Both the position numbers and the translations under genes were made by a program. From Paroceanicella profunda (GTDB taxonomy: Bacteria > Pseudomonadota > Alphaproteobacteria > Rhodobacterales > Rhodobacteraceae), in contig NZ_CP040818.1 of NCBI RefSeq assembly GCF_005887635.2, positions 2,944,501 to 3,008,500 on the forward strand: 64,000 nt of DNA. Reading direction: 5' to 3'. Below are positions 26,458 to 36,188 of this stretch, piece by piece. Position 1 is the first letter of the stretch, and every line of letters starts with the position of its first letter. The notes beneath the pieces are model-generated. The model did no database searches, was not told the origin of the DNA, and was given only the letters and a program-made list of their open reading frames with translations.

Positions 26458-27243
26458 TCAGCTCAGCGCCGGCGACAGCCGGTCCACCAGGTCATGTGCG
26501 GTGAGATCGGCGCGCAGGGGCGTGACGGTGATGTGGCCCTCGAGAGCCTCGCGCGCGTCGGTGCCGGGCGCGGAGCTCGCGTTGTCATGGCCGTGGGTGA
26601 GCCACAGGTAGGTGCGCCCGTTCGGCGCCACCTGCCGCTCCACCCCGAAGGTGGCGGAGGCGCGGTGGCCCTGGCGGGTGGCCTTCACGCCCCGGACATC
26701 CCCGGCCGGGCAGGGCGGGAAATTGATGTTGTAGAACACGCCGTAGCGGGTTTCCTCCCAGATGTCCGCGGCGAGGATCTGGCGGATCACCCGGGCGCCA
26801 TGCGCGCGCGCGGCCGCGAACGGGTCCTCCAGGTGGCGGTTCTCCGGCCCGAAATACTGCGACATCGCAATGGCGCGGCGCCCCTGCAGCGCGGCCTCCA
26901 TCGCTCCGCCGATGGTGCCGGAATAGAGCGTGTCCTCGGCCACGTTGTGGCCCCTGTTCACGCCGGAAAGCACGAGGTCCGGCTGGCAATCGGCCATCAC
27001 CTCGTAGAGCCCGGCCATCACGCAATCCGCCGGCGACCCCTCCACGGCATGGCGGCGCGGCCCGAGCGGCTCCAGCCGCATGGGGCGGATGTAGGACACG
27101 CAATGCCCGACGCCGGATTGCTCGAAGGCCGGGGCGACGACCCAGACCTCCCCGTCGGGCCCGGCCAGCTCATGCGCGATGGCTTCCGCCGCCTCCAGCC
27201 CGGGGGCCGAGATTCCGTCGTCATTGGTGATGAGAATGCGCAT
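26458..27243 (-). CDS. surE: 5'/3'-nucleotidase SurE, copy A
   Basis: This 261-residue SurE begins MRILITNDDGISAPGLEAAEAI with the metal-binding NDDG motif. It also has SGVNRGHNVAEDTLYSGTIGGAMEAAL with the conserved SGxNxGxN site. SurE dephosphorylates nucleoside monophosphates. It lies next to the SnoaL-like gene on the minus strand, opposite to the catabolic operon, and is probably a housekeeping neighbour. An identical copy is at 35178-35963. Confidence 0.92.
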   Translation of the reverse strand: MRILITNDDGISAPGLEAAEAIAHELAGPDGEVWVVAPAFEQSGVGHCVSYIRPMRLEPLGPRRHAVEGSPADCVMAGLYEVMADCQPDLVLSGVNRGHNVAEDTLYSGTIGGAMEAALQGRRAIAMSQYFGPENRHLEDPFAAARAHGARVIRQILAADIWEETRYGVFYNINFPPCPAGDVRGVKATRQGHRASATFGVERQVAPNGRTYLWLTHGHDNASSAPGTDAREALEGHITVTPLRADLTAHDLVDRLSPALS

Positions 27244-27389
27244 GTCCTGCTCCTTCTGGGCTGCCTTGCCGTCTTAGGGGGCGGGGCGGAGCGCGTCCAG
27301 TCCGCGGGGCAAACAGGCACTTTGCAAAGCCGGACCGGTCCTGTAAGCAGCCTTCGATGCCCCAGCCGCGCCCGGCGCGCAGCGCTTCC

Positions 27390-27460
27390 GGCCCCGTAGC
27401 TCAACTGGATAGAGCAAGGACCTTCTAAGTCCGAGGTTGCAGGTTCGAGCCCTGCCGGGG
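27390..27460 (+). pseudogene. tRNA-Arg(UCU), truncated at the repeat junction
   Basis: The sequence is identical to the complete tRNA at 36112-36188 up to CGGGG in the 3' acceptor strand. It then runs straight into Rieske gene sequence (AAGCCTGTGG). The last acceptor pairs, discriminator and CCA are missing. This marks the boundary between repeat copies. Confidence 0.9.
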
Positions 27461-28524
27461 AAGCCTGTGGCAACACGGGAAATTTCTTCCGCTGCCCCTA
27501 TCACGCCTGGTCGTTCAGGACGAATGGCAACCTGCTCGCCATCCCGCTGAAGAAGGGCTACGAGAACACCGGGCTGGAGAACACCGACGCGGTGAAGGGC
27601 CTCGCCCCCGTGGCCAATGTGAAGATCTACCGGGAGTTCATCTTCGCCCGGCTCAACGACACGGGCGAGAGCTTCGAGGCGTTCTTCGGCGACAGCCTCT
27701 CCTCCATCGACAACATGATCGACCGCTCGCCGGAAGGGAAACTGGTGCTGGAAGGCGCGCCGCTGCGCTACATGCACAACTGCAACTGGAAGATGCTGGT
27801 CGAGAACCAGACCGACACCTGCCACCCGATGGTGGCGCATGAAAGCTCCGCCGGCACGGCCGTCTCCGTCTGGGAGAAGGAGCAGGCCAAGGGCGGGCCG
27901 AAGCCGATGGCGGTGGAGGTCTACGCGCCCTTCATGGCGCCCTACGAGTTCTTCGAGGGCATGGGCATCCGCGTCTGGCCGCATGGCCACGGCCACACCG
28001 GGGTGACCACGTCCATCCACGCCGATTACTCCGCCGTGCCGGGCTATTTCGACCAGATGGTCGAGGCCTATGGCGAGGAGCGCGCCCGCGCCATCTTGGG
28101 CGAGAACCGGCACAACACGGTCTACTTCCCGCACATCATGATCAAGGGCCCGATCCAGACCATGCGCGTGTTCCGGCCCCTCGCCGCGGACAGGACGCTG
28201 GTGGAGAGCTACACCTTCCGCCTGGTCGGCGCGCCGGACATGCTGTTCGAGCGCACGCTGATGTACAACCGGCTGATCAACGCGCCCACCTCCATCGTCG
28301 GCCATGACGATCTGGAGGTCTATGAGCGCGCGCAGAAGGGCCTGGCCTCCGACGCGTTGGAATGGGTGAACGTCCAGCGCCTCTACGAGCCGGGCGAGCG
28401 CCATGACGTGACCGAAACCGCCAACGGCACATCGGAGCGCCAGATGCGCAACCAGTTCGCCGCCTGGGTGCATTACATGACCCTGGACATGGCAGAGCCC
28501 GCCCGCGTGGAGGCCGCAGAATGA
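27461..28524 (+). pseudogene. Rieske oxygenase alpha subunit, 5'-truncated copy B
   Basis: This begins in the middle of the gene, at codon 95 of the complete copy. It lacks the start, the N-terminus and the first Rieske half-motif (C-P-H), but keeps C-P-Y-H and the catalytic iron site. Near 27479 the run GGGGAAATTC is read GGGAAATTTC, equal to two compensating homopolymer changes. It cannot be expressed as a working oxygenase. Confidence 0.9.
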
Positions 28525-29033
28525 CCACCGACACCCTGACCCGCCTCACGCCCGACACGGTGACCGAGGCCGACCTCACCGCCTTCATCTACCGCGAGGC
28601 GCGGCTGCTCGACGAGCTGGCTTACGAGGACTGGCTGAAGCTCTACGCGCAGGACGCGCATTACTGGATGCCCGCCGAATGGCAGCAGACCGACCCCCGC
28701 CTGCAGGCCTCGCTGATGTACGAGGACATGCTGCTGCTGCGCATCCGCGTGGAGCGGCTGGCCGGGGCGCGCACCTTCTCCCAGAAGCCCAAGAGCCGCT
28801 CCCAGCACCTGCTGCAGGCCCCGCAGGTGGATGAGATGAACCCGGCCGCGAACCTGTTCCGCACCTGGACCTCGTTCCATTACGTGGAGACGCGCGGCGA
28901 CGAGAAGGAGTTCTTCGCCGGCTGGGCGAAGCACGAGATCCGGGTGGAGGAGGGGGCGCTGAAGATCGCGCTCAAGCGGGTGGACCTGCTGAACTTCGAC
29001 GCGCCCTTCGGCAATATCCAGCTCTTCATGTGA
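28521..29033 (+). CDS. Aromatic-ring oxygenase beta subunit, copy B
   Basis: The translated product is identical to that of 19809-20321 (170 residues). See that entry for function. Its alpha partner in this copy is truncated, so it would have no cognate large subunit unless the whole repeat is an assembly artefact. Confidence 0.88.
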   Translation: MTTDTLTRLTPDTVTEADLTAFIYREARLLDELAYEDWLKLYAQDAHYWMPAEWQQTDPRLQASLMYEDMLLLRIRVERLAGARTFSQKPKSRSQHLLQAPQVDEMNPAANLFRTWTSFHYVETRGDEKEFFAGWAKHEIRVEEGALKIALKRVDLLNFDAPFGNIQLFM

Positions 29034-29044
29034 GGCGAGAGAGA

Positions 29045-30681
29045 ATGCGAACCGACGAGACCGTCGCCGTCCGGCTGGCGGAAACCGCTGCCCGCCATCC
29101 GGACCGCCCTTTCCTCAACGTCCTGCCGGAGACCGCGGCCGCCTATGGCATCGCGCCGGGCGAGATCACCTATGCCGAGGCGGCCGCGAAGGTGGCAACA
29201 CTCACCCAGGCTTACCTCGACGCAGGCCTCGGCGGCGACGGCGGGGTGGACCGGGTGGGGCTGCTGCTGCTCAACCGCCCGGAGTTCGTGTTGCATTTCA
29301 TCGCGATGAACGGCGCGGGCATCTCCATGGTGCCGATCAACCCGGACCTGCGGGCGGCCGAGCTGGAATACCTCATCTCGCACTCGGAGATGAAGCTGGC
29401 CGTGGCCGTGCCCGAGCGCCAGGACGACCTGCGCAGCGCCGCCGCGGCCATGGACATCGCCCTTCCGGTGATCGGGCCGGATGAGCCCATCCCCGCCTTC
29501 GGGCCGGCGAAGGCGGCGGCCACGCCCTCCTCGGAGAGCGAGGCCGCGCTGCTCTACACCTCCGGCACCACCGGCCAGCCCAAGGGCTGCGTGCTGCCCA
29601 ACGAGTATTTCCTCGTCTGCGGCGGCGAGTGGTACCGCGACGTGGGCGGCCTCTCCGCCGTGCGCGAGGAGCCGGCGGAGCGCATGCTCACCCCCCTGCC
29701 GGTGTTCCACATGAACGCGCTCGCGGTCTCGCTGATGGCGATGATCACCGTGGGCGGCTGCCTCACCGTGCTCGACCGCTTCCACCCCCGCACCTGGTGG
29801 CAGAGCGTGCGCGAGAACCGTTCCACCTGCTTCCACTACCTCGGCGTGATGCCCTACATCCTCATGGGCCTGCCGGAGAACCCGGCGGACGCGGAGCATG
29901 GCGCGCGCTTCGGCTTCGGCGCCGGCATCGACCCCACGCTGCACGCGCCCTTCCAGGAGCGCTTCGGCGTGCCGCTCATCGAAGGCTGGGCGATGACGGA
30001 GGTGGGTGTCTCCGGCTCCATCACCGACGGCCGGCCGGACCGCGTGCCCGGCCGCGCCTGCATCGGCCGCCCCTGGGAGGGGGTGGAGACCAAGGTGATC
30101 CGCGAGGACGGCTCGGAGGCCGATGTCGACGAGCCGGGCGAGCTGCTCATCCGCCGCTCCGGCCCGCGCCCCGGCATGGGCTTCTTCCGCGAGTACCTCA
30201 AAAACTCCGAGGCCACGGCCGAGGCCTGGGCCGGCGGCTGGTTCCACACCGGGGACATCGTGCGGCAGGACGCGGAGGGGGATTTCTTCTTCGTCGACCG
30301 GCGCAAGAACGTGATCCGCCGCTCGGGCGAGAACATCGCCGCGGTGGAGGTAGAGAGCGCGCTCGTCGCCCATCCCGCCATCCGCTCCGTGGCCGTGGCG
30401 GCGGTGCCCGACGCGGTGCGCGGCGACGAGGTGATGGCGCTGATCGTGCCGGCCGAGGGCTATGCGGGCAGCGCGGAGCTTGCCGAGCAGATCACCCGCT
30501 GGTGCCTCACCCGGCTCGCCTATTACAAGGCCCCGGGCTGGACCGCCTTCGCCGGGAACTGCCGCTCACCGCCACCTCCAAGATCCAGCGCGGGGTGCTG
30601 AAAACCCTCGCGGCGGAGCTGGTGGAAAGCGGGCAGGCGCATGACACCCGCGCCCTCAAGAAACGCGACGCGGCGGCATGA
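29045..30681 (+). pseudogene. AMP-dependent CoA ligase, frameshifted copy B
   Basis: This copy equals 20333-21967, with an extra Gly codon (VCGGEWYRD against VCGEWYRD, about 29622) and one G missing near 30554 (GCCGGGAAC against GCCGGGGAAC). The frame therefore ends early at 30601, with a scrambled C-terminus replacing the catalytic lysine region. Single-base loss in a G run suggests a sequencing error. Confidence 0.85.
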
Positions 30682-31848
30682 GCGCACGCTCCGTCCGCAG
30701 CTACGAGGATGTGGTCATCGCCGTCCCGTGTCCGTGCCCTACGTGCGCTACTCACAGGAGAGCGCGCACTGGTGGGTGGCCGCGGCGCTGCGCGGCCTGG
30801 TGAAGGGGGCGGGCATCGCCCCCTCCGACATCGACGGCTTCACCGTCTCCTCCTTCTCGCTCGCGCCGGACACGGCGGTGGGCCTCACCCAGCATCTCGG
30901 CCTGTGCCCGCGCTTCCTGGAGCACATCCCGATGGGTGGCGCCTCCGGGGTGATCGCGGCGCGGCGCGCGGCCCGCGCGGTGCAGGCGGGGGACGCGGAG
31001 ATCGTCGCCTGCGTGGCGGGCGACACCAATCACATCGACAGTTTCCGCAGCCTGCTCGGCGCCTTCTCGCGCTTCGCGATGGAGGCGTCCTACCCCTATG
31101 GCGCCGGCGGGCCGAATGCGAGCTTCGCCCTGCTGACGGACGGCTACATGCGCCGCTACGGTGCCACGCGGGAGGATTTCGGCCGCATCTGCGTGGCGCA
31201 GCGCGCCAACGCGCTCACCTATCCGCAGGCCATCATGAAGAAGCCGCTCACGCTGGAGCAGTACATGGCCGCCCGGCCCATCGCCGACCCGGTGCACCTG
31301 TTCGACTGCGTGATGCCGGTGGCCGGCGCCGAGGCCTTCCTGGTGATGCGCGAGGAGACGGCGAAGGAGCGTGGCCTCGCCTATGCCCGGCTCTCGGGCG
31401 CCATCGAGCGCCACAATGCCTTCCCGGAGGACCCGCTGCAACTGCGCGGCGGCTGGGAGCGGGACGTGGCCGATCTCTGGTCTGCCGCCGGCTGCCGGCC
31501 GGACCAGGTGGATCTCGTCCAGACCTATGACGACTACCCGGTGATCGTGATGATGCAGGTCGAGGACCTCGGCCTCTGCGCCAAGGGCGAGGCGCCGGAA
31601 TTCCTGCGCGGCCATGACCTCACCAACGCAGGCACGCTGCCGCACAACACCTGCGGCGGCCAGCTCTCGGCCGGGCAGGCGGGGGCGGCGGGGGGCTTCA
31701 TCGGCTTCGTGGAGGCACTGCGCCAGGTGACGGGGCAGAATCTCGCAGCCCCGGTGCCGGGCGCGCGGCGCGCCCTCGTCTCCGGCTTCGGCATGGTGAA
31801 TTACGACCGCGGGTGTGCACCGCCGCCGCCGTTCTGGAGGCCGCATGA
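30678..31848 (+). pseudogene. Thiolase-fold protein, frameshifted copy B
   Basis: This copy equals 21964-23136, with one C missing near 30725 (GTCCCG against GTCCCCG) just after the start, and one G missing near 31811. The first shift separates the N-terminal 15 or so residues from the rest, and the second destroys the C-terminus. Both are in homopolymers. The intact version is at 21964-23136. Confidence 0.85.
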
Positions 31849-33089
31849 CCGAGCGCACCCCCCTGGCCCCGCCGCCGCGCAAGGACCCGACGGCCGTCAC
31901 CCGGCTGGCGCATCGCCCGCCGGGCATGCCCAGTCGCGCCGGGCTGTGCTTCGCCGCCCATGCCGCGCGCGGCACCTTCGCCCTGCAGGAGTGCACGGAG
32001 TGCGCGGCCCGCCTCTGGCCGCCGCGCGACGCCTGCCCGCACTGCCTCTCGGCCGACATCCCCTTCACCCCGGCGCCCGTGGGCGGCGAGGTGATCGCGC
32101 AGACCACCGTCCGCGTGACGCATGAGCTGTTCTACCGTGATCGCGGGCCCTGGCGCGTGGGCACTGTGAAGCTCGACTGCGGCCCGGTGGTGACCGCGAA
32201 CCTGCACCGGGACGTGGCCACCGGCGCGCGGGTGCGGATGATCGCCCGGCTCGACCTTGCCGGCACGCCGCTGATGATGGCCCTGCCGGAACAGGAGACC
32301 CCGCTCATGGACGAGGACCCCGCCCTGCGCACCCTCACCGCCCATCCGCGCCACCGCCGGGTTCTGGTCACCGACGGGCGCAGCGCCCTGGGCCAGGAGC
32401 TGGCCCGCGCCCTGCTGAAGGCCGGGGCCGCGAAGGTGTTCCTCGGCGTGGCCGAGGGCTGGAAGCCGCTGCCCGGGCGTGACCGGCTGGAGGCAGAGGC
32501 GGGCATCGACATCGTGCCGCTGGACCTCACGGACACGCGCTCGGTCGTCGATCTCGCCGGCGCCATCGGGGGCAAGACCGACATCGTGGTGAACACGGCC
32601 GATCACGTGCGCCCCGGCAGCGTGATGGGCCAGAGCGTGGCCCTGGCGCAGGAGGCGTTCGAGACCAATGTCTTCGGCCTCCAGCGCCTCGCGCAGGTGT
32701 TCGGGCCGGCACTGCTGGGCCGGGCGAACGACGGGCTGAACAACGCGGTCGCCCTCATGGATGTCACCCCGGTGCAGGCGCTGTCGAACTGGAATGTCTA
32801 CGGCATGCACTCGGCCTCCGCCGCGGCCCGGCTCTCGGTGCTGCAGGGGCTGCGCGCGGAGATGCGCGAGGGCGGCATCCGGGTGATGAGCGTCTTCGCC
32901 GGGCCGATGGACGATGACTGGCACCAGGCGGTGCCACCGCCGAAGCTCGCGCCCCGCGCCGTGGCCGCCGCGGTGGTGGCGGCGCTGTGCGAGGGCATCG
33001 AGGAGAGTTTCGTGGGCGACGTGGCGCAGGACGTCTTCGCCCGGTTCCGCGCCGACCCGAAGGTGCTCGAGAGGGAGTTGCAGCGATGA
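31845..33089 (+). CDS. DUF35-SDR fusion protein, copy B
   Basis: The predicted product is identical to that of 23133-24377 (414 residues: zinc ribbon, OB fold, degenerate SDR domain). See that entry for motifs and role. Confidence 0.82.
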   Translation: MTERTPLAPPPRKDPTAVTRLAHRPPGMPSRAGLCFAAHAARGTFALQECTECAARLWPPRDACPHCLSADIPFTPAPVGGEVIAQTTVRVTHELFYRDRGPWRVGTVKLDCGPVVTANLHRDVATGARVRMIARLDLAGTPLMMALPEQETPLMDEDPALRTLTAHPRHRRVLVTDGRSALGQELARALLKAGAAKVFLGVAEGWKPLPGRDRLEAEAGIDIVPLDLTDTRSVVDLAGAIGGKTDIVVNTADHVRPGSVMGQSVALAQEAFETNVFGLQRLAQVFGPALLGRANDGLNNAVALMDVTPVQALSNWNVYGMHSASAAARLSVLQGLRAEMREGGIRVMSVFAGPMDDDWHQAVPPPKLAPRAVAAAVVAALCEGIEESFVGDVAQDVFARFRADPKVLERELQR

Positions 33090-33871
33090 CCGGCGTTCTC
33101 GGAGACCTTGCCCTCGCGCTCGCCAGCGGCGCGGTGGAGGTGGTGGACCTCACCCATGCGCTCACCCCGGATTTCCCGGTGATCGTGCTGCCGCCCGAGT
33201 TCGGGCAATGCGCGCCCTTCCGCATCGAGGAGGTGAGCCGCTACGACGCCCGCGGCCCGGCCTGGTACTGGAACAACATCTCCATGTCCGAGCACACCGG
33301 CACGCATTTCGACGCCCCCGCCCATTGGGTGACCGGGCGCAACCAGCCCGGCGGCACGGTGGACGCCGTGGGCCCGGAGCGGCTGGTGGCCCCGGTCTGC
33401 GTGCTCGACATGTCCGGCCCCTCCACCGAGGACCGGGACTTCATCATGACCGCCGATCACGTGGCGGCCTGGGAGGCGGAGCACGGCGCGATCCCGCCCG
33501 GCGCCTGGGTGCTGATGCGCACCGACTGGGCGAAGAAGGCCGGCAGCCCCGCCTATGTGGGGCTGGAGGCCGACGGCGCGCATTCGCCGGGCCCGGACGC
33601 CTCGGCCATCGAGGCGCTGCTCGCGCGCGGCATCATCGGCTTCGGCACCGAGACCGTGGGCACCGACGCAGGCCAGGGCGCGCATCTCTCGCCGCCGTAC
33701 CCGGCGCATTCGCTGCTGCACGGCGCGGGCAAGCTGGGCCTGCAATGCCTCGCCGGGCTCGATCGCCTGCCGCCGAAGGGCGCGATGCTCATCGCCCCGC
33801 CGCTGAAGATCGCGGGGGGCTCCGGCAGCCCGCTGCGCGTGCTGGCACTTGTTCCCAAGGAGGGGTCATGA
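33086..33871 (+). CDS. Cyclase-family metal hydrolase, copy B
   Basis: The predicted product is identical to that of 24374-25159, with the same ATGA overlaps at both ends. See that entry. Confidence 0.87.
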   Translation: MTGVLGDLALALASGAVEVVDLTHALTPDFPVIVLPPEFGQCAPFRIEEVSRYDARGPAWYWNNISMSEHTGTHFDAPAHWVTGRNQPGGTVDAVGPERLVAPVCVLDMSGPSTEDRDFIMTADHVAAWEAEHGAIPPGAWVLMRTDWAKKAGSPAYVGLEADGAHSPGPDASAIEALLARGIIGFGTETVGTDAGQGAHLSPPYPAHSLLHGAGKLGLQCLAGLDRLPPKGAMLIAPPLKIAGGSGSPLRVLALVPKEGS

Positions 33872-34587
33872 CCCATACCGTTCTCATCACCGGCACCAGC
33901 TCGGGCATCGGCGAGGTTCTGGCGCGCGAGATGCTCGACAAGGGCTGGAAGGTGATCGGCCTGGCCCGCCGCCGCGCCGGCTGGGAGCACCCGGAGTTCG
34001 ACCAGATCTCCGTCGACCTGCTGGACCCCGCCGCGGTCGCCGAAGTGGCCGAGGGGCTGAAGGGCCGGGGCGTGAGCCATGTGGTCCACAACGCCGGGCT
34101 GATCTATCCCAATCTGGTGGAGGACGCGAAGCCGGAAGAGCTCGCCGCCCTCACCCAGCTCCACCTCGCAGCCCCTCTGGTGCTCACCCAGGCGGTGCTG
34201 CCGGAGATGCGGGCGGCGAAGTTCGGCCGCATCGTCTTCGTCACCTCGCGCGCCGCGATGGGCGTGCCCACGCGCAGCGCCTACTCGGCCACCAAGGCCG
34301 GCGTGCACGGCATGATGCGCACCTGGGCGCTGGAGCTCGGGCCCGACGGCATCACCGTGAACACCGTGGCGCCCGGCCCGATCCTCACCGACAATTTCTG
34401 GGGCATCGTGGACAAGGGTTCCGAGCGCGAGAAGCGCATCGGCGAGCAACTCCCCGTGCGCCGGCTGGGCACCTCGGAAGACGTGACCCGCGCCGTGCAG
34501 TTCTTCGCGGACCCGGCGGCAGGCTTCGTCACCGGACAGGTGCTGTTCGTCTGCGGCGGGGGCAGCCTCGGCGGCCTGTCGCTCTGA
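33868..34587 (+). CDS. Short-chain dehydrogenase/reductase (intact copy B)
   Basis: This 239-residue NAD(P)-dependent oxidoreductase has the cofactor motif TGTSSGIG at residues 8-15, NAG at about 77-79, a catalytic Ser region FVTSRAAMG, and YSATKAG (Y-x3-K). The C-terminal GGGSLGG is typical of classical SDRs. It is coupled by ATGA to the cyclase gene and is the last gene of the oxygenase operon. It could oxidise or reduce a hydroxy/keto intermediate such as dioxindole/isatin; this is inference. Confidence 0.9.
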   Translation: MTHTVLITGTSSGIGEVLAREMLDKGWKVIGLARRRAGWEHPEFDQISVDLLDPAAVAEVAEGLKGRGVSHVVHNAGLIYPNLVEDAKPEELAALTQLHLAAPLVLTQAVLPEMRAAKFGRIVFVTSRAAMGVPTRSAYSATKAGVHGMMRTWALELGPDGITVNTVAPGPILTDNFWGIVDKGSEREKRIGEQLPVRRLGTSEDVTRAVQFFADPAAGFVTGQVLFVCGGGSLGGLSL

Positions 34588-34768
34588 CGCAGGGGGCGGC
34601 GCGCCCGGCCATCGCGCCGCGGCGGGGCCTCGGCCGGCTCCCCCTCCCTCGGGGCGCTTCCCCCCTCAGCCCTCCCGGCGGAACGCCCGAACGCCGCATG
34701 TAAACCCCGGGGGCGTGGATCTCGTGCCCCGAGGGGCGCATGACCGTCGTCGCGCGGGGGCGGAGGGC

Positions 34769-35167
34769 TCAGGCGTCGCCGCGCAGCTGGTCCACAACGG
34801 CCTCGCGGTCGATCAGGGACCACACCTCGGACACCCGCTCCTGCGTGACGGTGTAGAACACGTTTTCCGCGAAGCACACCCGCCGGCCGTTCACGGGCAG
34901 GCCGAGGAACCCCGCCTTCGGGTGGCAGTCGAACCAGAGCCGGGCCGCCACGACAGGCGGATCGGCCGCCAGCAGGCGGACCTCGAAGCGCAGGTCCGGG
35001 ATCGTCGCGACATCTCCCTCCAGCATGGCCCGATAGCCGGCGAGGCCCAGCGGCCGGCCGTTATGGCGCACCGAGTCGCCGACGTACTCCCCCAGCCGCG
35101 CCCAGTCCCGCGCATTCAGGCAGGCGATGTAGCCGTGGTAGAGCGCGGTGAGGGCCGCCGGGTCCAT
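34769..35167 (-). CDS. SnoaL-like (NTF2-fold) protein, intact copy B
   Basis: This 132-residue protein begins MDPAALTALYHGYIACLNARDWARLGEYVGDSVRHNG and has the pattern of the SnoaL-like polyketide-cyclase/ester-cyclase group (FDCHPKAGFLGLPVNGRRVCFAENVFYTV). These small cone-fold proteins bind diverse ligands and only some are enzymes. It is 10 bp downstream of surE on the minus strand. No function can be assigned. Confidence 0.78.
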   Translation of the reverse strand: MDPAALTALYHGYIACLNARDWARLGEYVGDSVRHNGRPLGLAGYRAMLEGDVATIPDLRFEVRLLAADPPVVAARLWFDCHPKAGFLGLPVNGRRVCFAENVFYTVTQERVSEVWSLIDREAVVDQLRGDA

Positions 35168-35177
35168 GCCGGCCGCC

Positions 35178-35963
35178 TCAGCTCAGCGCCGGCGACAGCC
35201 GGTCCACCAGGTCATGTGCGGTGAGATCGGCGCGCAGGGGCGTGACGGTGATGTGGCCCTCGAGAGCCTCGCGCGCGTCGGTGCCGGGCGCGGAGCTCGC
35301 GTTGTCATGGCCGTGGGTGAGCCACAGGTAGGTGCGCCCGTTCGGCGCCACCTGCCGCTCCACCCCGAAGGTGGCGGAGGCGCGGTGGCCCTGGCGGGTG
35401 GCCTTCACGCCCCGGACATCCCCGGCCGGGCAGGGCGGGAAATTGATGTTGTAGAACACGCCGTAGCGGGTTTCCTCCCAGATGTCCGCGGCGAGGATCT
35501 GGCGGATCACCCGGGCGCCATGCGCGCGCGCGGCCGCGAACGGGTCCTCCAGGTGGCGGTTCTCCGGCCCGAAATACTGCGACATCGCAATGGCGCGGCG
35601 CCCCTGCAGCGCGGCCTCCATCGCTCCGCCGATGGTGCCGGAATAGAGCGTGTCCTCGGCCACGTTGTGGCCCCTGTTCACGCCGGAAAGCACGAGGTCC
35701 GGCTGGCAATCGGCCATCACCTCGTAGAGCCCGGCCATCACGCAATCCGCCGGCGACCCCTCCACGGCATGGCGGCGCGGCCCGAGCGGCTCCAGCCGCA
35801 TGGGGCGGATGTAGGACACGCAATGCCCGACGCCGGATTGCTCGAAGGCCGGGGCGACGACCCAGACCTCCCCGTCGGGCCCGGCCAGCTCATGCGCGAT
35901 GGCTTCCGCCGCCTCCAGCCCGGGGGCCGAGATTCCGTCGTCATTGGTGATGAGAATGCGCAT
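35178..35963 (-). CDS. surE: 5'/3'-nucleotidase SurE, copy B
   Basis: The predicted product is identical to that of 26458-27243 (261 residues, NDDG and SGVNRGHN motifs). See that entry. Confidence 0.92.
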   Translation of the reverse strand: MRILITNDDGISAPGLEAAEAIAHELAGPDGEVWVVAPAFEQSGVGHCVSYIRPMRLEPLGPRRHAVEGSPADCVMAGLYEVMADCQPDLVLSGVNRGHNVAEDTLYSGTIGGAMEAALQGRRAIAMSQYFGPENRHLEDPFAAARAHGARVIRQILAADIWEETRYGVFYNINFPPCPAGDVRGVKATRQGHRASATFGVERQVAPNGRTYLWLTHGHDNASSAPGTDAREALEGHITVTPLRADLTAHDLVDRLSPALS

Positions 35964-36111
35964 GTCCTGCTCCTTCTGGGCTGCCTTGCCGTCTTAGGGG
36001 GCGGGGCGGAGCGCGTCCAGTCCGCGAGGGGCAAACAGGCACTTTGCAAAGCCGGACCGGTCCTGTAAGCAGCCTTCGATGCCCCAGCCGCGCCCGGCGC
36101 GCAGCGCTTCC

Positions 36112-36188
36112 GGCCCCGTAGCTCAACTGGATAGAGCAAGGACCTTCTAAGTCCGAGGTTGCAGGTTCGAGCCCTGCCGGGGCCACCA
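36112..36188 (+). tRNA. tRNA-Arg (anticodon UCU), complete
   Basis: The cloverleaf is clear: acceptor GGCCCCG pairs with CGGGGCC, D arm GCTC/GAGC, anticodon loop CTTCTAA with UCU at 34-36, T arm GCAGG-TTCGAGC-CCTGC, discriminator A and an encoded CCA. The total is 77 nt. The same gene without its 3' end occurs at 27390-27460. Confidence 0.95.

Larger units (their letters stand above)
18749..27460. repeat. Large direct repeat, copy A (8712 bp)
   Basis: This segment, from inside the Rieske alpha gene to inside tRNA-Arg, recurs directly downstream at 27461-36182. Copy A differs from B by small indels. Those that break copy A genes lie near its right end (about 25409, 25497, 25876, 25952, 26136 and 27306). 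The left 6.6 kb encodes intact genes. Only one G is shared at the junction. Confidence 0.95.
27461..36182. repeat. Large direct repeat, copy B (8722 bp)
   Basis: This is the second copy of 18749-27460. Differences that damage genes lie in its left part (about 27479, 30554, 30725 and 31811), together with a 3-bp insertion at about 29622. The right part, from about 32 kb, encodes intact genes and a complete tRNA. Confidence 0.95.

Noticed and set aside
18749..36182. Composite transposon or integrative element
   Set aside because: No transposase, integrase, insertion sequence or terminal inverted repeats occur in or beside the repeat, and the two copies abut directly with one shared base.
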